Below, in pieces: positions 33,727-45,580 of a stretch of 64,000 bases of DNA. The position numbers and the translations under genes were made by a program. Each line of letters opens with the position of its first letter. Position 1 is the first letter of the stretch. The DNA comes from Candolleomyces eurysporus (lineage: Eukaryota > Basidiomycota > Agaricomycetes > Agaricales > Psathyrellaceae): assembly GCA_027579435.1 (NCBI GenBank), contig JANBPK010000720.1:62001-126000 (forward strand). Direction: 5' to 3'. The notes under the pieces are model-generated. The model saw only the letters and a list, made by a program, of their open reading frames with translations, had not been told where the DNA came from and made no database searches.

Positions 33727-35216
33727 AAAGGAGGACGGCTTATTGATTTGAAAATTCCGCAACTGACTGTCAAACGTTCCTAAGTCAGAAACATAACAGT
33801 GGGCGGTGAATCACGCCGGCTGAGATGCTGAAGGCAACTCACGTCTGTTCCATCTATGCCGGCTGGAGATTTGGAAATGAATAGGGAGGGCTACCAGTGG
33901 ACCGGGCACTGAAGCTGAAACCAACGCCAACCTGTGACAGAAACAAAAGGACGGCAGTCGCGGACTAGAAACCAGGCGCACAGGAATGGGGACGGGAAGC
34001 AGGGATCAATGGATAGCAACCAGGGTTTTATATGGGGTCACATAGCGCTCGATGCTCGTGGAGCTTATTACTCCCTTTGTTGCCCAGCCACCGGGACATG
34101 TGTTATGAACCTCGATCCAAATCGCTGCGTTAATAACGACATGCGAACAGAAGATGGCAGTCAGGAACACGCTGTTTTGGTTACCCCCGCTTTGTAGACG
34201 GATGCACAAAGGCGTCAGGAGCCCCTCTAGCCCGATTCAGTCACATCGCAAGCGCAGCACACGAAATGAGCAAGAGCTGTATCGGTCGAAGGGACCGTCA
34301 AGACCCTATATCAGGCTAATCAGGGTAGAAACTGTAAAGGAGAATGCATAGAATCGCACCTGTCGGAACCAGAAACGCCACTGCTCTACCGCTTTGAGCA
34401 AGTTCCAAAGCACAGGAAACGCGGCAACAGATTACCTGCAGTGACTAAATCAGCATCGTGTCCAGAACTCCAGAAAAACCTTATTTTATCCTTGTTATCC
34501 CTGTGCAGCAGTCAGCGTAATTGGAGCCAACACGTTTTTGTCGTCAGCACCGCGCGGAAACATACGTGTATTCCTCTGACACTTCAAATGGGACGACAAT
34601 GGTGGTGTGTGGTGTGCATAAAGAGGCACGCCCCCGTTTGACACGACGGTGCCAAGTGGTTGCCAATAGCATTCGGAGATCATCCTGGGCCATCCTGGCA
34701 AGAATCAAGACAGGGGTGGCGCTTCTCTTCTGGAATCCGGCGATACACTGATATAACTGTGCACGTTATGCGGGCCCGCGTAAATGCAGCTCTCCTGCTA
34801 CCTTGGGAAGGGGAATACTCGGCCTTCTCCTGCACCACTTATCGATCGACTCAATGCAGAAATATGAAGCTGAACGTGTTTCAGAGGAGCTCCATTCATG
34901 CATGAAGGTTGCGAATTTGAGTGCCACTCGACAAGAGAGGAGGGGTACGGAGATTGATCTCTTCACAGCTGGTAACGGCATCGATGCCACATTAGCCTTC
35001 CAGCAGATTCGATACAACCAGAAACAGGAGAATATGTACTCGTATCAGTGCGTTTACGTACAGCACGAGACCGTCAACCTTCCGATTCGTTATGGCTACA
35101 TACTCGACAACCTACATACACCTAAAACACCCACCGAACGATAGAAGTACAACACCCACAAGAATTCGGAAGAAGGAAAAAGAAGCCATATGATAACCAC
35201 GGCTCGTTTAAAGGTT
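33727..35216. other. Gene-poor 1.5-kb intergenic region
   Basis: Short open frames occur on both strands, but none has recognisable protein features or matching splice sites. The right half near 35150-35216 probably holds the dcaf11 3' untranslated region. The left part may contain a 5' leader exon of the preceding minus-strand gene near 33836-33920. Confidence 0.5.
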
Positions 35217-37732
35217 TCAGACTTCTTCGAGATATTCGGACTCGTACTCATCGTCATCGTCATCATTCAGATAGCTCCCCGGAACATGCTGCCTTGCATG
35301 CCTTTGCTGGGCGAGTCTTTCGGACTGTCTTCGATTTGGGCGGGTTATTCCAATTGAGGCCCCCTCTGCTTCCTGTTCTTCCTTTTCCACCCAATCCTCG
35401 AGTTTGTAGAGCATTTTAGATAGGCCCTTCCATTCATGACGGGCAATGGCAGTCCCGCCTCTCATGTTATCCCATGCGGCACTCATTATCACAGGTTCCT
35501 GCGGAGTTGTCAAATTCCCTTGCATGGCTGATATATCATTCCTGAGCGTACCTGAGTATGCCAACTGACGTCGCGGACGCATGTATTTCCTTGCCCACGA
35601 AGAGGCTTGGGCTCCGGTCCTGAAGGCGAAAATGACGACGATAGCGTTTTTGAACGGTCCAGAACCTGAACAATGCGCCCATCAAGAGACCATATCTTTG
35701 AAAATGAAACATGAATGAGATTTCTGTAACCGAGTGAGGCAACGATCGCGACGTACATGAATTCGACCGTCCGCAGACCCCGAATATAGATATTGACTAC
35801 CCGTTGTTTCAGCTGGGCTGAAATGGCATCGAATGAGAGTACGCAGTACGCTGTGACCGCGATAGGTCATAACGCTACAATCGTTTGGGTGTGCAGAGTA
35901 ACGAGGTTTCGGATAAGAGGAGACTCTGAAGCAGATGCGACCATGAGTAACATGAAAGACGGAATGCCTCAAACGCAAGTATACTCGCCTGTAGTCGAAG
36001 CGTTCGCCATAATCACGGTGTTGAAAGGTTTCAAAATCTTTAGTGCTGCACATCTTGCGAAGATCCCATAACCGAAGTGCTTGATCTTTCCCATTTGATA
36101 TCACATACCGACCGTCTCCCTTGGCAGACACGTATGTGATACCCTCTGTATGACCTACGAGAACACCTGAAGGCTTTCTTGAGGCGCCCAACGATCGTCG
36201 ATCCCTGGATCGAACGNGTCATGTGAGTTTGCAATGATACGATATGGGCCAACAGGAAAGGGAATGGGCGTACCAAACCTTCAAAAACGTGTCATCTGAA
36301 GCACTAATGAGAACGTTGCCAGATCCNGTGTCCGCCCAACAGCAGCTATTGACGTCATCCTCGTGCGCAGAAATTTTGACCGTTCGTCTGTTTGCTAGAA
36401 GGTCGTAAACTGGGTTTGGTTTAGCCCGTCAGAACGCCGTGACGGGAAGTTTGAGCCAGATTGTACATACCAAATATTTTCCCATCTCCACCTGCAACAA
36501 TCTCATTTCCGTCGGCGGAGAAACGACAACTCCATATTCCAAAATGATCAAAAAAGGCGCGATCGCCAAAATGAATTGGAATCTGTTCCGATGGACCCTC
36601 AGGTGAGGTGCTCGTCATATAGGCTGTCGACGTCTGTCGAAGTATGCATATCAGCGCACGTTGAGATCGAGAGAAACGGAAACTTACAATCGAAGAATAG
36701 ATAATTCTGGGGCACGANAAGGCATTAGACACAGATAATCTAAACATGATNTTCGNGCAGGTTACATGGGATACGTACCTCGAATTATCTGGAGACAAAT
36801 TGGCATCTGTTACGGTCCACTGACCATGTTGCCCTTGAATTTCCTTGCGGAGCGGCAAGCTTGTCTGGATGCTTCCGGACCTTCCGTATGCTCGCGGCAT
36901 ACGTGATTGGACAGGACCAAATGGACGCGGGGGNTTGGTCATGTCAAATATGTGCAGTTTGAAGTCTAGAGACTATGGCTCGGTGAATGCTATCNGCGAG
37001 ATAATTCTTTGGAATTACCTTGAGCGCAAGTGTAATAAAACGATGAATCTACTCGGATAATNAGAANTCGAGTTGAACCTAAGCAACGGCGTAGACATAC
37101 CNCCAGAGAATTGTGCGGTATAGATATTCGCGTCGTAAGTGGCAACCGTCGTACCGTTCGTGTTTGGCACNAAATTCTGCGGGGAGTAGGTTTNNGTNNA
37201 NNTGAAGGGGTAGCGCAATAATGTCAAACGTACCGTCTTAATCTCNTCGCCTGGAACGTAAGAAGGTGGTTTAGANGCAGCTCCTAGAATCGACTTTGTG
37301 ACATTCGAAAGGTTGGGCTTCCCCTTGNGCTTAGGCCCGAGACATCCAAAGTCACCGCTATTCAGAAGCTCGACACCCGCANCCTGAGGCTCTGTGACGG
37401 AAGGAATCCATTGNTTCTGACGTCGGCTCATATATCGCCGCCGAGTGAGGTAGTCGTCTTCATCGTCGTCNTCGTCGTCGTCTGGANCGTATTCATCGTC
37501 CTCAGTGTCATCAAGTANGTTGGCTGTTGCATTCCTATTGGAAANCAAGGTTNGCAGGTCACGCAGGCTGACACCAGACAGTGGGGTAGCCTCGCTTTCC
37601 GATCCCTGCTGGTGATCGTAACCTCTCAGTTCAAACAAGGCTGTAAGGAATGAGTGTTGGAGACAGGNGTCGTAGCTCCCAGTGCTGCTCACCGCGGAGG
37701 ATATGCTCGAGAGAGCTGACGTCTCGACTCAT
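35217..37732 (-). CDS. dcaf11: WD40 protein, DCAF11/WDR23-like CUL4 adaptor
   Basis: The start exon (37732-37693, MSRDVSSLEHILR) joins 37640 in phase. An acidic Asp-rich stretch near 37480 and a non-repeat segment precede WD40 blades: WSCRFSADGNEIVAGGDGKI, ISAHEDDVNSCCWAD, ISASDDTFLKVWDPR, VGHTEGITYVSAKGDGRY, ISNGKDQALRLWDLRK, YSGSADGRIH and TCVRDVSWHTQ. The GHxxGIT-SKGDxRYxISNxKDQ-x-LWD run is characteristic of DCAF11/LEC14B proteins, which recruit substrates to CUL4-DDB1 ubiquitin ligases. In animals the substrate is the stress factor Nrf2; the fungal substrate is unknown. Many Ns lie in exon 2. Not every exon border was fixed. Confidence 0.85.
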
Positions 37733-38048
37733 GGAGAGGGCAGGTAATGGACAAAAGAGAAAGAATGCTCTGGAGATACTCCATGGCCCCCAGNGAGATA
37801 TANNCTGCTGAGTGAGCGAATAGCAAATGCCTCCGGCATTCGGCAGCCCCTAATGGGATGAGCCGGCTAACCCTAACCCCAAAGCAATGCGGACTTTGCC
37901 TGGACAATGGACAAACAAAAACAGCAGCTTGTCCTCTTGCCACACGCACGCTCCCAACGCTCTCTGCAATCGCCCTTCTCTTCCCCCCTCTTCCNTTCGC
38001 GAAACCCTTTTTGTCGTATATAGTGCCTGGGGACCCAGGGCGCCAACC
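37733..38048. promoter_or_regulatory. Divergent promoter between two WD40 genes
   Basis: This 316-bp stretch lies between the outward-facing starts of the DCAF11-like and TBL1-like genes. No sharp motif stands out apart from a C/T-rich tract at 37975-37995. Confidence 0.4.
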
Positions 38049-40484
38049 ATGACNGTCTCCAATCCACTTCGGATTACGGCCGATGAGGTCAACTGCCTCA
38101 TCTATTCATACTTTCAAGACTCCGGTGCGTGCTATAAAGGAAGATAAGATTCATGTATTAACCTCTGTGGCCCAGGTCTTAAGCACTCCGCCTTCACAAT
38201 CCTCAATGAAGGTCGCATTCAGAACTCGCCATACCTTGCGCGCCACATACCTCGAGGCGAACTCATTGACCTGTTGGGAAAGGCTCTTCTATATCTCGAA
38301 GTAGAGTCACACTGGCGACCGGATGCTGTGACAAACAACTGCAAATCTGGTTTCTCACTACTAGAGCCGCACGTCTGTTCTTCAGAGTCCGTATCTTCGA
38401 AGCCGCCTGTAGTCTCTTTGCCTCCTGCCACCTCCGCAGCGCCTCATAGCTCGTCNGCAAAGTCTCAGCTTCAGGCTCCATCATCGAATAGACAACCATT
38501 ACCCCAATCATCTTCTCAGGCGTCGAATCCTCTGCCGCGCGTTTCCACGGGCCCGCCCGAGTCTGCCTCTGCTGCGTCAAAGACCCTGCCTAGTACCGCC
38601 ACTCACGACCCCGAATCAACCCCTCCTGCTACTGTACCTCCTGCTCCCTCAGAATCTGGGGGAAAGCGCAAATCATCGCCAGTTCCTGTCGACGGGCCCC
38701 AAGAAAAACGTCAGAAGACCGAACCGCCATCCCGAGAAATGCCTTGTACGTGCCTCTCGTCGTTGTGCCTNTCCCCGAAGCCTGAAATGAGCGCGCTTGA
38801 ATTTTAGCGGTTTCCCTCTCTGCGGCTGCAGCCAAAAGGCCTAAGAGCCATAAGAATCGACCTCAAGGTCCGGGCGACGATATCACAGATCCGCGAGCGA
38901 TTCGTCTCATGCCTGGACATAGCACTGAAGTGTGTCCGCCCATATCTCGTCTTATAATTATATTNACTGCTCCCAGGTTTTCGTTTGTGCGTGGAATCCT
39001 CATTGGCCGCATCTACTTGCCACTGGGTAAGTCGTGTTTTACTTTCATCTTTTTCTTCGGCATCGCCTCATATTCTCCAGCGCGAAAGACTCTGAGGTCA
39101 TTCTCTGGGATTTGGCGAAACAAGCCAAGGGTGCGAATGAGTTTATCACAGATGGGCGAATACATGGAACCCTCGGCAAGCTCTCACAAGAGGTTCAAGG
39201 CGATCTCACCTCGCTTCACTGGAGCTCAGATGGTCAACTACTGGCGATTGGATCCTACGACTCCGTTCTGCGCGTTGCCACTCGCACCAATCTGATTTGG
39301 ATGACAGCTGATTTGCACGAGGTAAGTGATGCTCTGTTGCGTCTCAAGGATGATATGATGAACCTTTCCCCCCCNTTTTTCGAGAAGGGTCCCATCTTTG
39401 CGGCACGGTTCGCCAAGAAGGGACATATGCTACTCACGGCCAGCTTAGATGGGACTGCTTGTGTCTGGGACGTCTCTGAGAAAAAGCTACACCGGCATTT
39501 CCGACTTCACAAAGGTAACTTCCATGACGACACGGTTGCCCAAGTGCCTATATCTCATCGCATCCTCTAGATTGCTGTCTTGACGTTGATTGGATAGACG
39601 AAAAGATCTTTGCGAGCGCTGGGGCTGACAAGCGAATCCTTCTTATGCATATCAATCAAAGCGAACCTCTGAAGGTGTTTGAGTAAGTCGAATGCGGTTC
39701 GGCTAATGACAGACTGCTAACGTCGATCAAGGGGACACGAAGACGAAATTAACCAGATCCGTACCAACTCTAATGGCACCCGGCTTGCTTCTTGTTCTGA
39801 CGATTCAACCGCTCGAATTTGGAGGACAGACGACCTTTCTTCAACCGATGCCATTCCCGGTCTATCGTCATCGGACAACGTTATCATTTTGAAGGGGCAT
39901 GGTCATTCGGTTAGCGGTGTTGCTTGGTGTCCGCCAACAAATCTTCACAAGGGTCATGAAATTCTCGCCACGTCGGTCTTCTTTGAACTGTCATTGGGAG
40001 AATGTGTGACCTGACTCTATTTCTAGCGCGTCCTTCGACAACACAGCAAGACTTTGGGACTCCGTGACTGGGGAATGCCTGGCAATTTTCACTGATCACA
40101 AACGGGCGGTGTACACTTTGGGTTTCAGTCCCGATGGTCGCTTTGTTGCAACTGGTGGTGGAGATGGCTGGATTTACATCTANAATGTCACGGTATGCAA
40201 TCTTTCCACGAAGCGGTTCTGTGCTTGCTCACCTGTTTTCNCAGGGCGGTGCNATGGTGTGGTCGTGGTATGCCGGTGCCGATAGGCCAGGTATCTTTGA
40301 ACTTGACTGGCAGATGAAAGACGGTTTCAACAGNATTTCCCTTGCTTTGGAAGGCAGAAAGGTGGCTGTCGTAGATTGCACCAAAGTTCCAGCATTACTA
40401 GAACCACGACAAACTGGAGAGAGTAGTCGAGCTGGGGGTTCCACTTCCGATTCTTCCAAAGAGAATCGGATGTCAGTGTCATGA
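38049..40484 (+). CDS. tbl1: LisH-WD40 corepressor subunit, TBL1/Sif2-like
   Basis: The N-terminus (ITADEVNCLIYSYFQDSG, then LKHSAFTILNEG and IPRGELIDLLGKALLYLEVE) is a LisH dimerisation motif with the following helix, split by the intron 38125-38175. A Ser/Pro-rich linker with a basic patch (KRQK) follows. Eight WD40-type segments include RLMPGHSTEVFVCAWNP, KDSEVILWDLAK, DGTACVWDVSEKKL, GHEDEINQIRTN, SCSDDSTARIW, LKGHGHSVSGVAWCP, ASFDNTARLWDSVTGECL and TDHKRAVYTLGFSPDGRF. TBL1X/Sif2 proteins are nuclear subunits of histone deacetylase complexes (NCoR/SMRT in animals, Set3C in yeast). Several Ns fall in the coding sequence, one of them inside the last WD motif. Confidence 0.88.
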
Positions 40485-40754
40485 TTATCCGTTTTATGTT
40501 CTGTCTTTTAATCATCGTAGAGCACTATAATACATGCTTCGTCAGCAGGAGACAGTCATCATGACGGCGCGGCCGGCGCTTGTACGAACGCGTCACCGAC
40601 GTTGATCCGTCGGAAATCGGGGACGCATACGGAAAGCGTGGGAAAGGGCTGGATGACGTCGAAGCACGGCAAAGCGTCGAACTCATATAAGCTTCTGCCT
40701 GACCTGAGGTTTCTGTCATCTACACCACATCCTTTCTCTCCATTCCCCCCCACC

Positions 40755-42068
40755 ATGCAGCGTCTAACGCAGACGACCCTCAGGTCGCTGATCTCCTCGA
40801 CGTCAAGCAGCGCCTTTCGACCTACAGGCCGTCTAATTTTACACTCGAAGGTCCCAGGAACCTCTCCTCGAAATTTCAGCACATTCCGCCAGACTAGCAG
40901 GATTCTGGATGTTATCAAGCAGCAGAAGACGAGAGGGGGACTCTTTTTGTCTCCTCTCCTCAGAACAGGGTCCCGTACTCTCATGACCGAGAGGCCCATC
41001 GTGCAGCAGGCATCGGGGATCTCGTGGGGAAGAATGGCTTGGACAGCGGCCGGTGTCGCTGGTGCTGTTGTCGTAGTTGAAGCGATCTTCAACCGTGATA
41101 CCAGAGCACCTTTGAGCGATGCCGAACGAGAATACCTCAATTCAAGCTTCAAGTACACTGGAGTTGGGATGACCTTGACGGCTTTGACTGCTCGAGCCTT
41201 GTTCAGGTCGGGCGCTACTTTCCGGATTATGGCAGCCAATCCTTGTGCGCACCGTCTATTCTCTGGTTTATCTATTTTGCTAAAGCATTGCAGGGGTTGT
41301 GCTCGGTGTGAGCTTGGTCGGATCTATTGGGAGTATGATGGGCGTGTACTACACCCCTCCTGAAAGAACNTTCCAGAAACACGCATTTTGGCTCGTAAGN
41401 GGTGACTCGGGTGTATCATTTACGATCTTCCTGACTCNTTANNNTAGGCATTCAATGGCTTCCAAGCTGCCACGCTCAGCCCTCTGTTCTTCTTCAGCCC
41501 TGCAATCTTGTCCCGAGCTGCNNTGTACACAGTCGGTGTTGTCGGCTCACTCTCTTACATTGGTGCCACTGCAACGTGAGTAGCACTNGCCTGTCTCTTT
41601 NTGATTATGCNGTCTCACCTCTATCGCAGAAATGACCGCTATCTGTATATGGGAGGNCCACTACTCGCTGGTGTAACCGTTGTTGCTCTNAGCTCTTTGG
41701 CTCCGATGGTTCTNCCTATGGGAGTCCGAGCCCTTGCNGTTAGNGAAGCCATCTCNCTCTATGGCGGTCTTGCTGTCTTCAGTGGCTTCGTGCTNTANGA
41801 GTAAGTTGNGCTCCTTNCCTCGTCNNAGGNCANGGACTTANGCCTNGNGTTTCTAGCACCCAGAAGATCTTGAAGCATGCTCGTCTCGCCGAAGCTGGTG
41901 TCATCAAGGGTGACCCTCTCAATGAATCTATCAGCTTGGAATTGGATCTCATCAACATCTTGTGCGTCTGCCTTCGNTACTTNNTTTTATCGATTCTTGA
42001 CTCACGTTGAAAATTCTAGTATCCGTATCGTTCAAATTCTCGCAATGCAGAACAACAGAAAGAAGTAA
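40755..42068 (+). CDS. Mitochondrial Bax-inhibitor-1 family protein, TMBIM5/GHITM-like
   Basis: Exon 1 (40755-41244) encodes a basic, Ser/Thr-rich leader (MQRLTQTTLRSLISSTSSS and more) that looks like a mitochondrial import signal, then a first membrane helix near WTAAGVAGAVVVVEAIF. Later exons give hydrophobic segments around GVSLVGSIGSMMGVYY, FQAATLSPLFFFSPAIL, YTVGVVGSLSYIGATA, GPLLAGVTVVAL and ISLYGGLAVFSGFV. They end with YDTQKILKHARL and INIFIRIVQILAM. The leader plus six or seven helices and the YDTQ-x-I element match TMBIM5/GHITM of the BI-1 family. In animals this protein sits in the inner mitochondrial membrane and affects cristae and ion exchange. Numerous Ns near 41440-41850 prevent exact exon borders. 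Confidence 0.83.
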
Positions 42069-42221
42069 AAATCTGGATTGCTTACTATCATTACACGCAT
42101 TCCTTCGCCTCATAGCTCATAGTGTAGNTCTCATAATNTGTATCATCTCATTCTCAACCAACACCATCCTTCATGCAAGCNCCATGTAAAATAAAATNTT
42201 ATACGATCCCGATATCCCTGA

Positions 42222-44724
42222 TCATACAGAACTAGTTTTGCCCAACACTTGCAACTGGGAAACAAACGAGTTGGGATCGACGATGTCCGTCCCACCATAA
42301 GTAACCCGCTTGCCAGACTTATTGGCCCATTCCTCTAGATTACCATACTCGACATAACCTGCCCCTCCGACAATGAAGATGATGGCGTCGGTGAAAGCCA
42401 TTCGCCTCGCTCTGCCAACGCCGCTGGACCCTGCAGAGCCGGGAAGCTGTACGTGTCGGGGAGCGCGAGGATCGAGGAACACGTATTCGTCAGTCTCGGC
42501 TAGCGATTGGTTGGACGCGGACGAAGAGTCCATGAGGGCTTCTGTGAGTCGTGTAACAGGGAGGAGCTTGTTGGTAGGCAAGAGATTCTTGACACCCGAA
42601 AGCAGGTTCTCAAAGCCGCCCTCNTTCAGCCTGTCCGTGAGCTGCAATNCACAAANACGTTTTTTAGTAAGGACGAGTCAGCGGAGTAAAANGGGAATTG
42701 AGATGAGGAGAAAGGGGGCGTACCCTGTTACCGAGCGCACTGAATCCCTTGAACAGTTCACCGCCTTGTCCGGCGACACTACCCAGATTGGGCGTGGAGT
42801 GGCCGCCAGTCCCAACGGCTACCGACGAAGTCATTCTCAAAATCTCCCTCGTCTTCCTAACATACTCAAAGGCCCCAACATCNGCGCCNCTGTTCCTCAA
42901 CTCCTTCTCTAGTTCGAGGATATCCTCCTTCGACAGGGCGTTATCGGGGGACGAAAGATAGAAGACGATAATGAGACGAAGCTTGTCTTCAGGCGTGAAT
43001 GCACCATCNGGACGGCTGGCGCGGAGGAGTTCGAGGATNGAGTTGACTGTCTGCTTGTTGATGGCCTCTTCCGTGCTAAAGAGCTCGTCCAAGCCTCGCA
43101 TCTTGATGTGNTTGAGAAGGGAGGTGGCCATGTGCATGTGGGTGTCGAGAGTAGCCTTGCGCGCTGTGAGCTCTGGAAGCTGGGTAATCGCAGCTTTGAG
43201 ATGGGCCGCATTGGCGGTAAGGTCTCTGTGTAAAATTTTAGTTTGGTGTCCCGTNAANCGGTATGGTGTGGGACTCACAGTTGGGAGATGTCATTGGTAT
43301 CTGCTACACCCGTACTTCTGGTAATTTCGGCGGCGTCTTGCTTATACTTGGTAAGTTCNGCGTCGATCTCTTCAGCTACTTGAGGGAACGGCTGCTCGGC
43401 GTTTCTCGCCCAAAAGAAGTCCTTTGAGTCAAGGTCGAATTGTCNTTTGGGGTCTTGGTCATCTGCAGGAACTACAACGCGATTCAACTTGAACTCCAAG
43501 CAATCGGAAACCAGGGCTTGGTATGTCCATCCGTGAGCCACCGGTGAAACAAGATCGACATTTCGGTCGACGATGAGAAGAACTACTGAAAATGAGTCGG
43601 GGATCCACGGACGTAGGATAAAGATAAAGGCGTACGCGGTCGTTGGAGGGTTGACAAGCCACTCGAGTCTTGCGAGAACAAGGATGCTGTGGGGTTTGTT
43701 GACCGTGAGGCAGAAACAACAGCATCGCGAATTTTGGTTTCCAGTTTCTTNGCTACCATTTCCGCAGCGTTACCTCTTGGAGCACGAATGAAGGGTACGT
43801 TGCCTGAAAGCAGTTGTCAACGCTTGGAGAAAACCGANTCAATAGCGGTAANCGTACCAAGGGTTGCAATCGCGCTGAACAATCCATTCGCCACTCTCTC
43901 AATCTCTTCCTCGATTTGTTGCTCGGTTGAGGATGGCGAGTTCAGGATAACATATGTTGATTGCGGTATNCTGACTTCNGGANTTGGAGGTGTTGTCGCT
44001 NGNACAGAGGGTGTAGGGAGAGGCGGGGGCAGGAGAGAGAATAAAGAAGGCGAAGGAGCGATGAAAGACAAGTACTGGTCGACAACCTAACCTCGCAGCA
44101 GTGTCAGACTTGAATCTATCAGGCNGAATAAATGGCAAACCTGTTGGATAAGCTCTGAAGTCCCATCCTGGGCTACTGACGCTGCAAGTTCTTCAAGCAA
44201 AGCGCGAGGGAGTGGCTCTACAAAGTTGAGGTGGAAAGATTCGTACAGAGACTTGCGAAGGTCCTCTGCTATCCTTCGAATGTTGTCCAAGGTCGGGGAG
44301 ACAAAGTAGACCGCAGGNACATCCGGAAGCGCCGGTCGTAGAGAGTGTANTTGTCTGGACGAATATTACATCGTANAACCTGGTAATTTAGAGGAACTGG
44401 GAGGACTTACACGTGTAGAGTGACGCCAGCATCCCGCAGATCCTGGACGCGCAATACCGTGGCCANGACATCCTTCGTCTGTTGATCAAGCACAAGAACT
44501 TTCCATACTGGAGGCCCTGATACTTGAGGGGTTTTAGATCCTGGTCCTTGTTTCCCAGTAGCCCCACCGCTCTGCGGTTCTGGAGGTTGATTGAGGTTCA
44601 GTAGTGCAAGNACAGCGTTGGTCTGCGCCTGCTGCAGCGTTGTAGGGCCTGAAACCTAGATCTGTGTTATTNATAANACTACATTCGNTATTCCTTCATT
44701 TACCTGCTTCGTAGCAGTCGACAT
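42222..44724 (-). CDS. sly1: SM-family vesicle fusion protein Sly1
   Basis: The ATG at 44724 gives MSTATKQ, joined by splicing to a helix with [15 protein letters not shown] and then [27 protein letters not shown]. Further blocks are [63 protein letters not shown] and VAEEIDAELTKYK. Then come [30 protein letters not shown] and, at the C-terminus, [20 protein letters not shown]. These are hallmarks of Sec1/Munc18 proteins, and the C-terminal GGxxYxEY element is Sly1-like. Sly1 binds Sed5-type syntaxins and helps SNARE assembly in ER-Golgi transport. The stop lies 153 bp from the convergent TMBIM5-like gene. Scattered Ns occur within exons. Confidence 0.88.
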
Positions 44725-45580
44725 AACCNATTCCTCGTCGTCGCGTAAGTTGCTCTGNAAAGTGCTTTGAGTAGGTGCGCCGTGCCAAGACAGGCAATAC
44801 CACGTCAGGGAACGTGGTGCACGTGATTAGGGCGGGCAGCAGCCATCACTGGCGGGACGGGCGAGGCGGACCTTGGGANCCGAGAGATTATGCAGNAGGA
44901 GCCCACAACAGTTCATGTAGTCTCTTCTTCCCGACCGCCACAATGTTTTTTTTTCTCTTTTTCAAATCGGAGGCGTCAAGCTCTAGCGCCAACTTTTTTT
45001 AAAGGCGATAGCGCCAAGATAGCGCGACATTGAGCTACGCTAAGCCAGGCTTCTGGCACCGAGCGGCGAGATGGGAGTCTAGAAGTCCCAATTTATCGCC
45101 TGCTTCCAAGCAGGCTCTCTCGTTCTGTCAAAGTCCAAAAAAGAACCACGGCGCGTGGATATCCACCGCACTCGCTATAGCAACTACTATTCTTCAGCGC
45201 CCTTGTACCCAACCGTTTCCTGGGTGATGCCAAAGCTGGTGAGTGCCAGCGGCATCGTCGGGTGCATTCTACCCCTGGCCATTTTTCCGCTTCCTTGACT
45301 TCCTCATCCCCCACCTCTTTGCGTTGGAAGGCGTTGAGCGCCGTTAGCTCTCTCCAATCAGTGAGCCAAAATCTGACGTCGATTTATTTCGCTTAGCTCC
45401 ATCTGGGTCCGGTGATTTCGTCGCGCCTCGCGTTCAGGGACCTGCCATTTTTGGGTAATCTGTGTTCAACTCAACCGCTGGCCTTTTCGAAGCTAACCTG
45501 ACCTTCTCATGACTTTAGCCTGCTGAGTCTCTCGGACANTCCGATACTTCTCCAANAAACCACCTCTGAGAGACTTGGTC
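44725..45580. promoter_or_regulatory. Divergent intergenic region between sly1 and the DUF221 channel
   Basis: This 856-bp region separates outward-facing starts. A CACGTG box lies at 44820-44825, near the sly1 side. Two copies of TAGCGCCAA occur at 44984-44992 and 45009-45017, separated by a T tract. These may be transcription factor sites. No coding segment was seen. Confidence 0.45.

Noticed and set aside
33934..35144. Several 60-113 codon ORFs between the CSCGC protein and dcaf11
   Set aside because: They lack recognisable features, have atypical composition and do not link through consistent splice sites.
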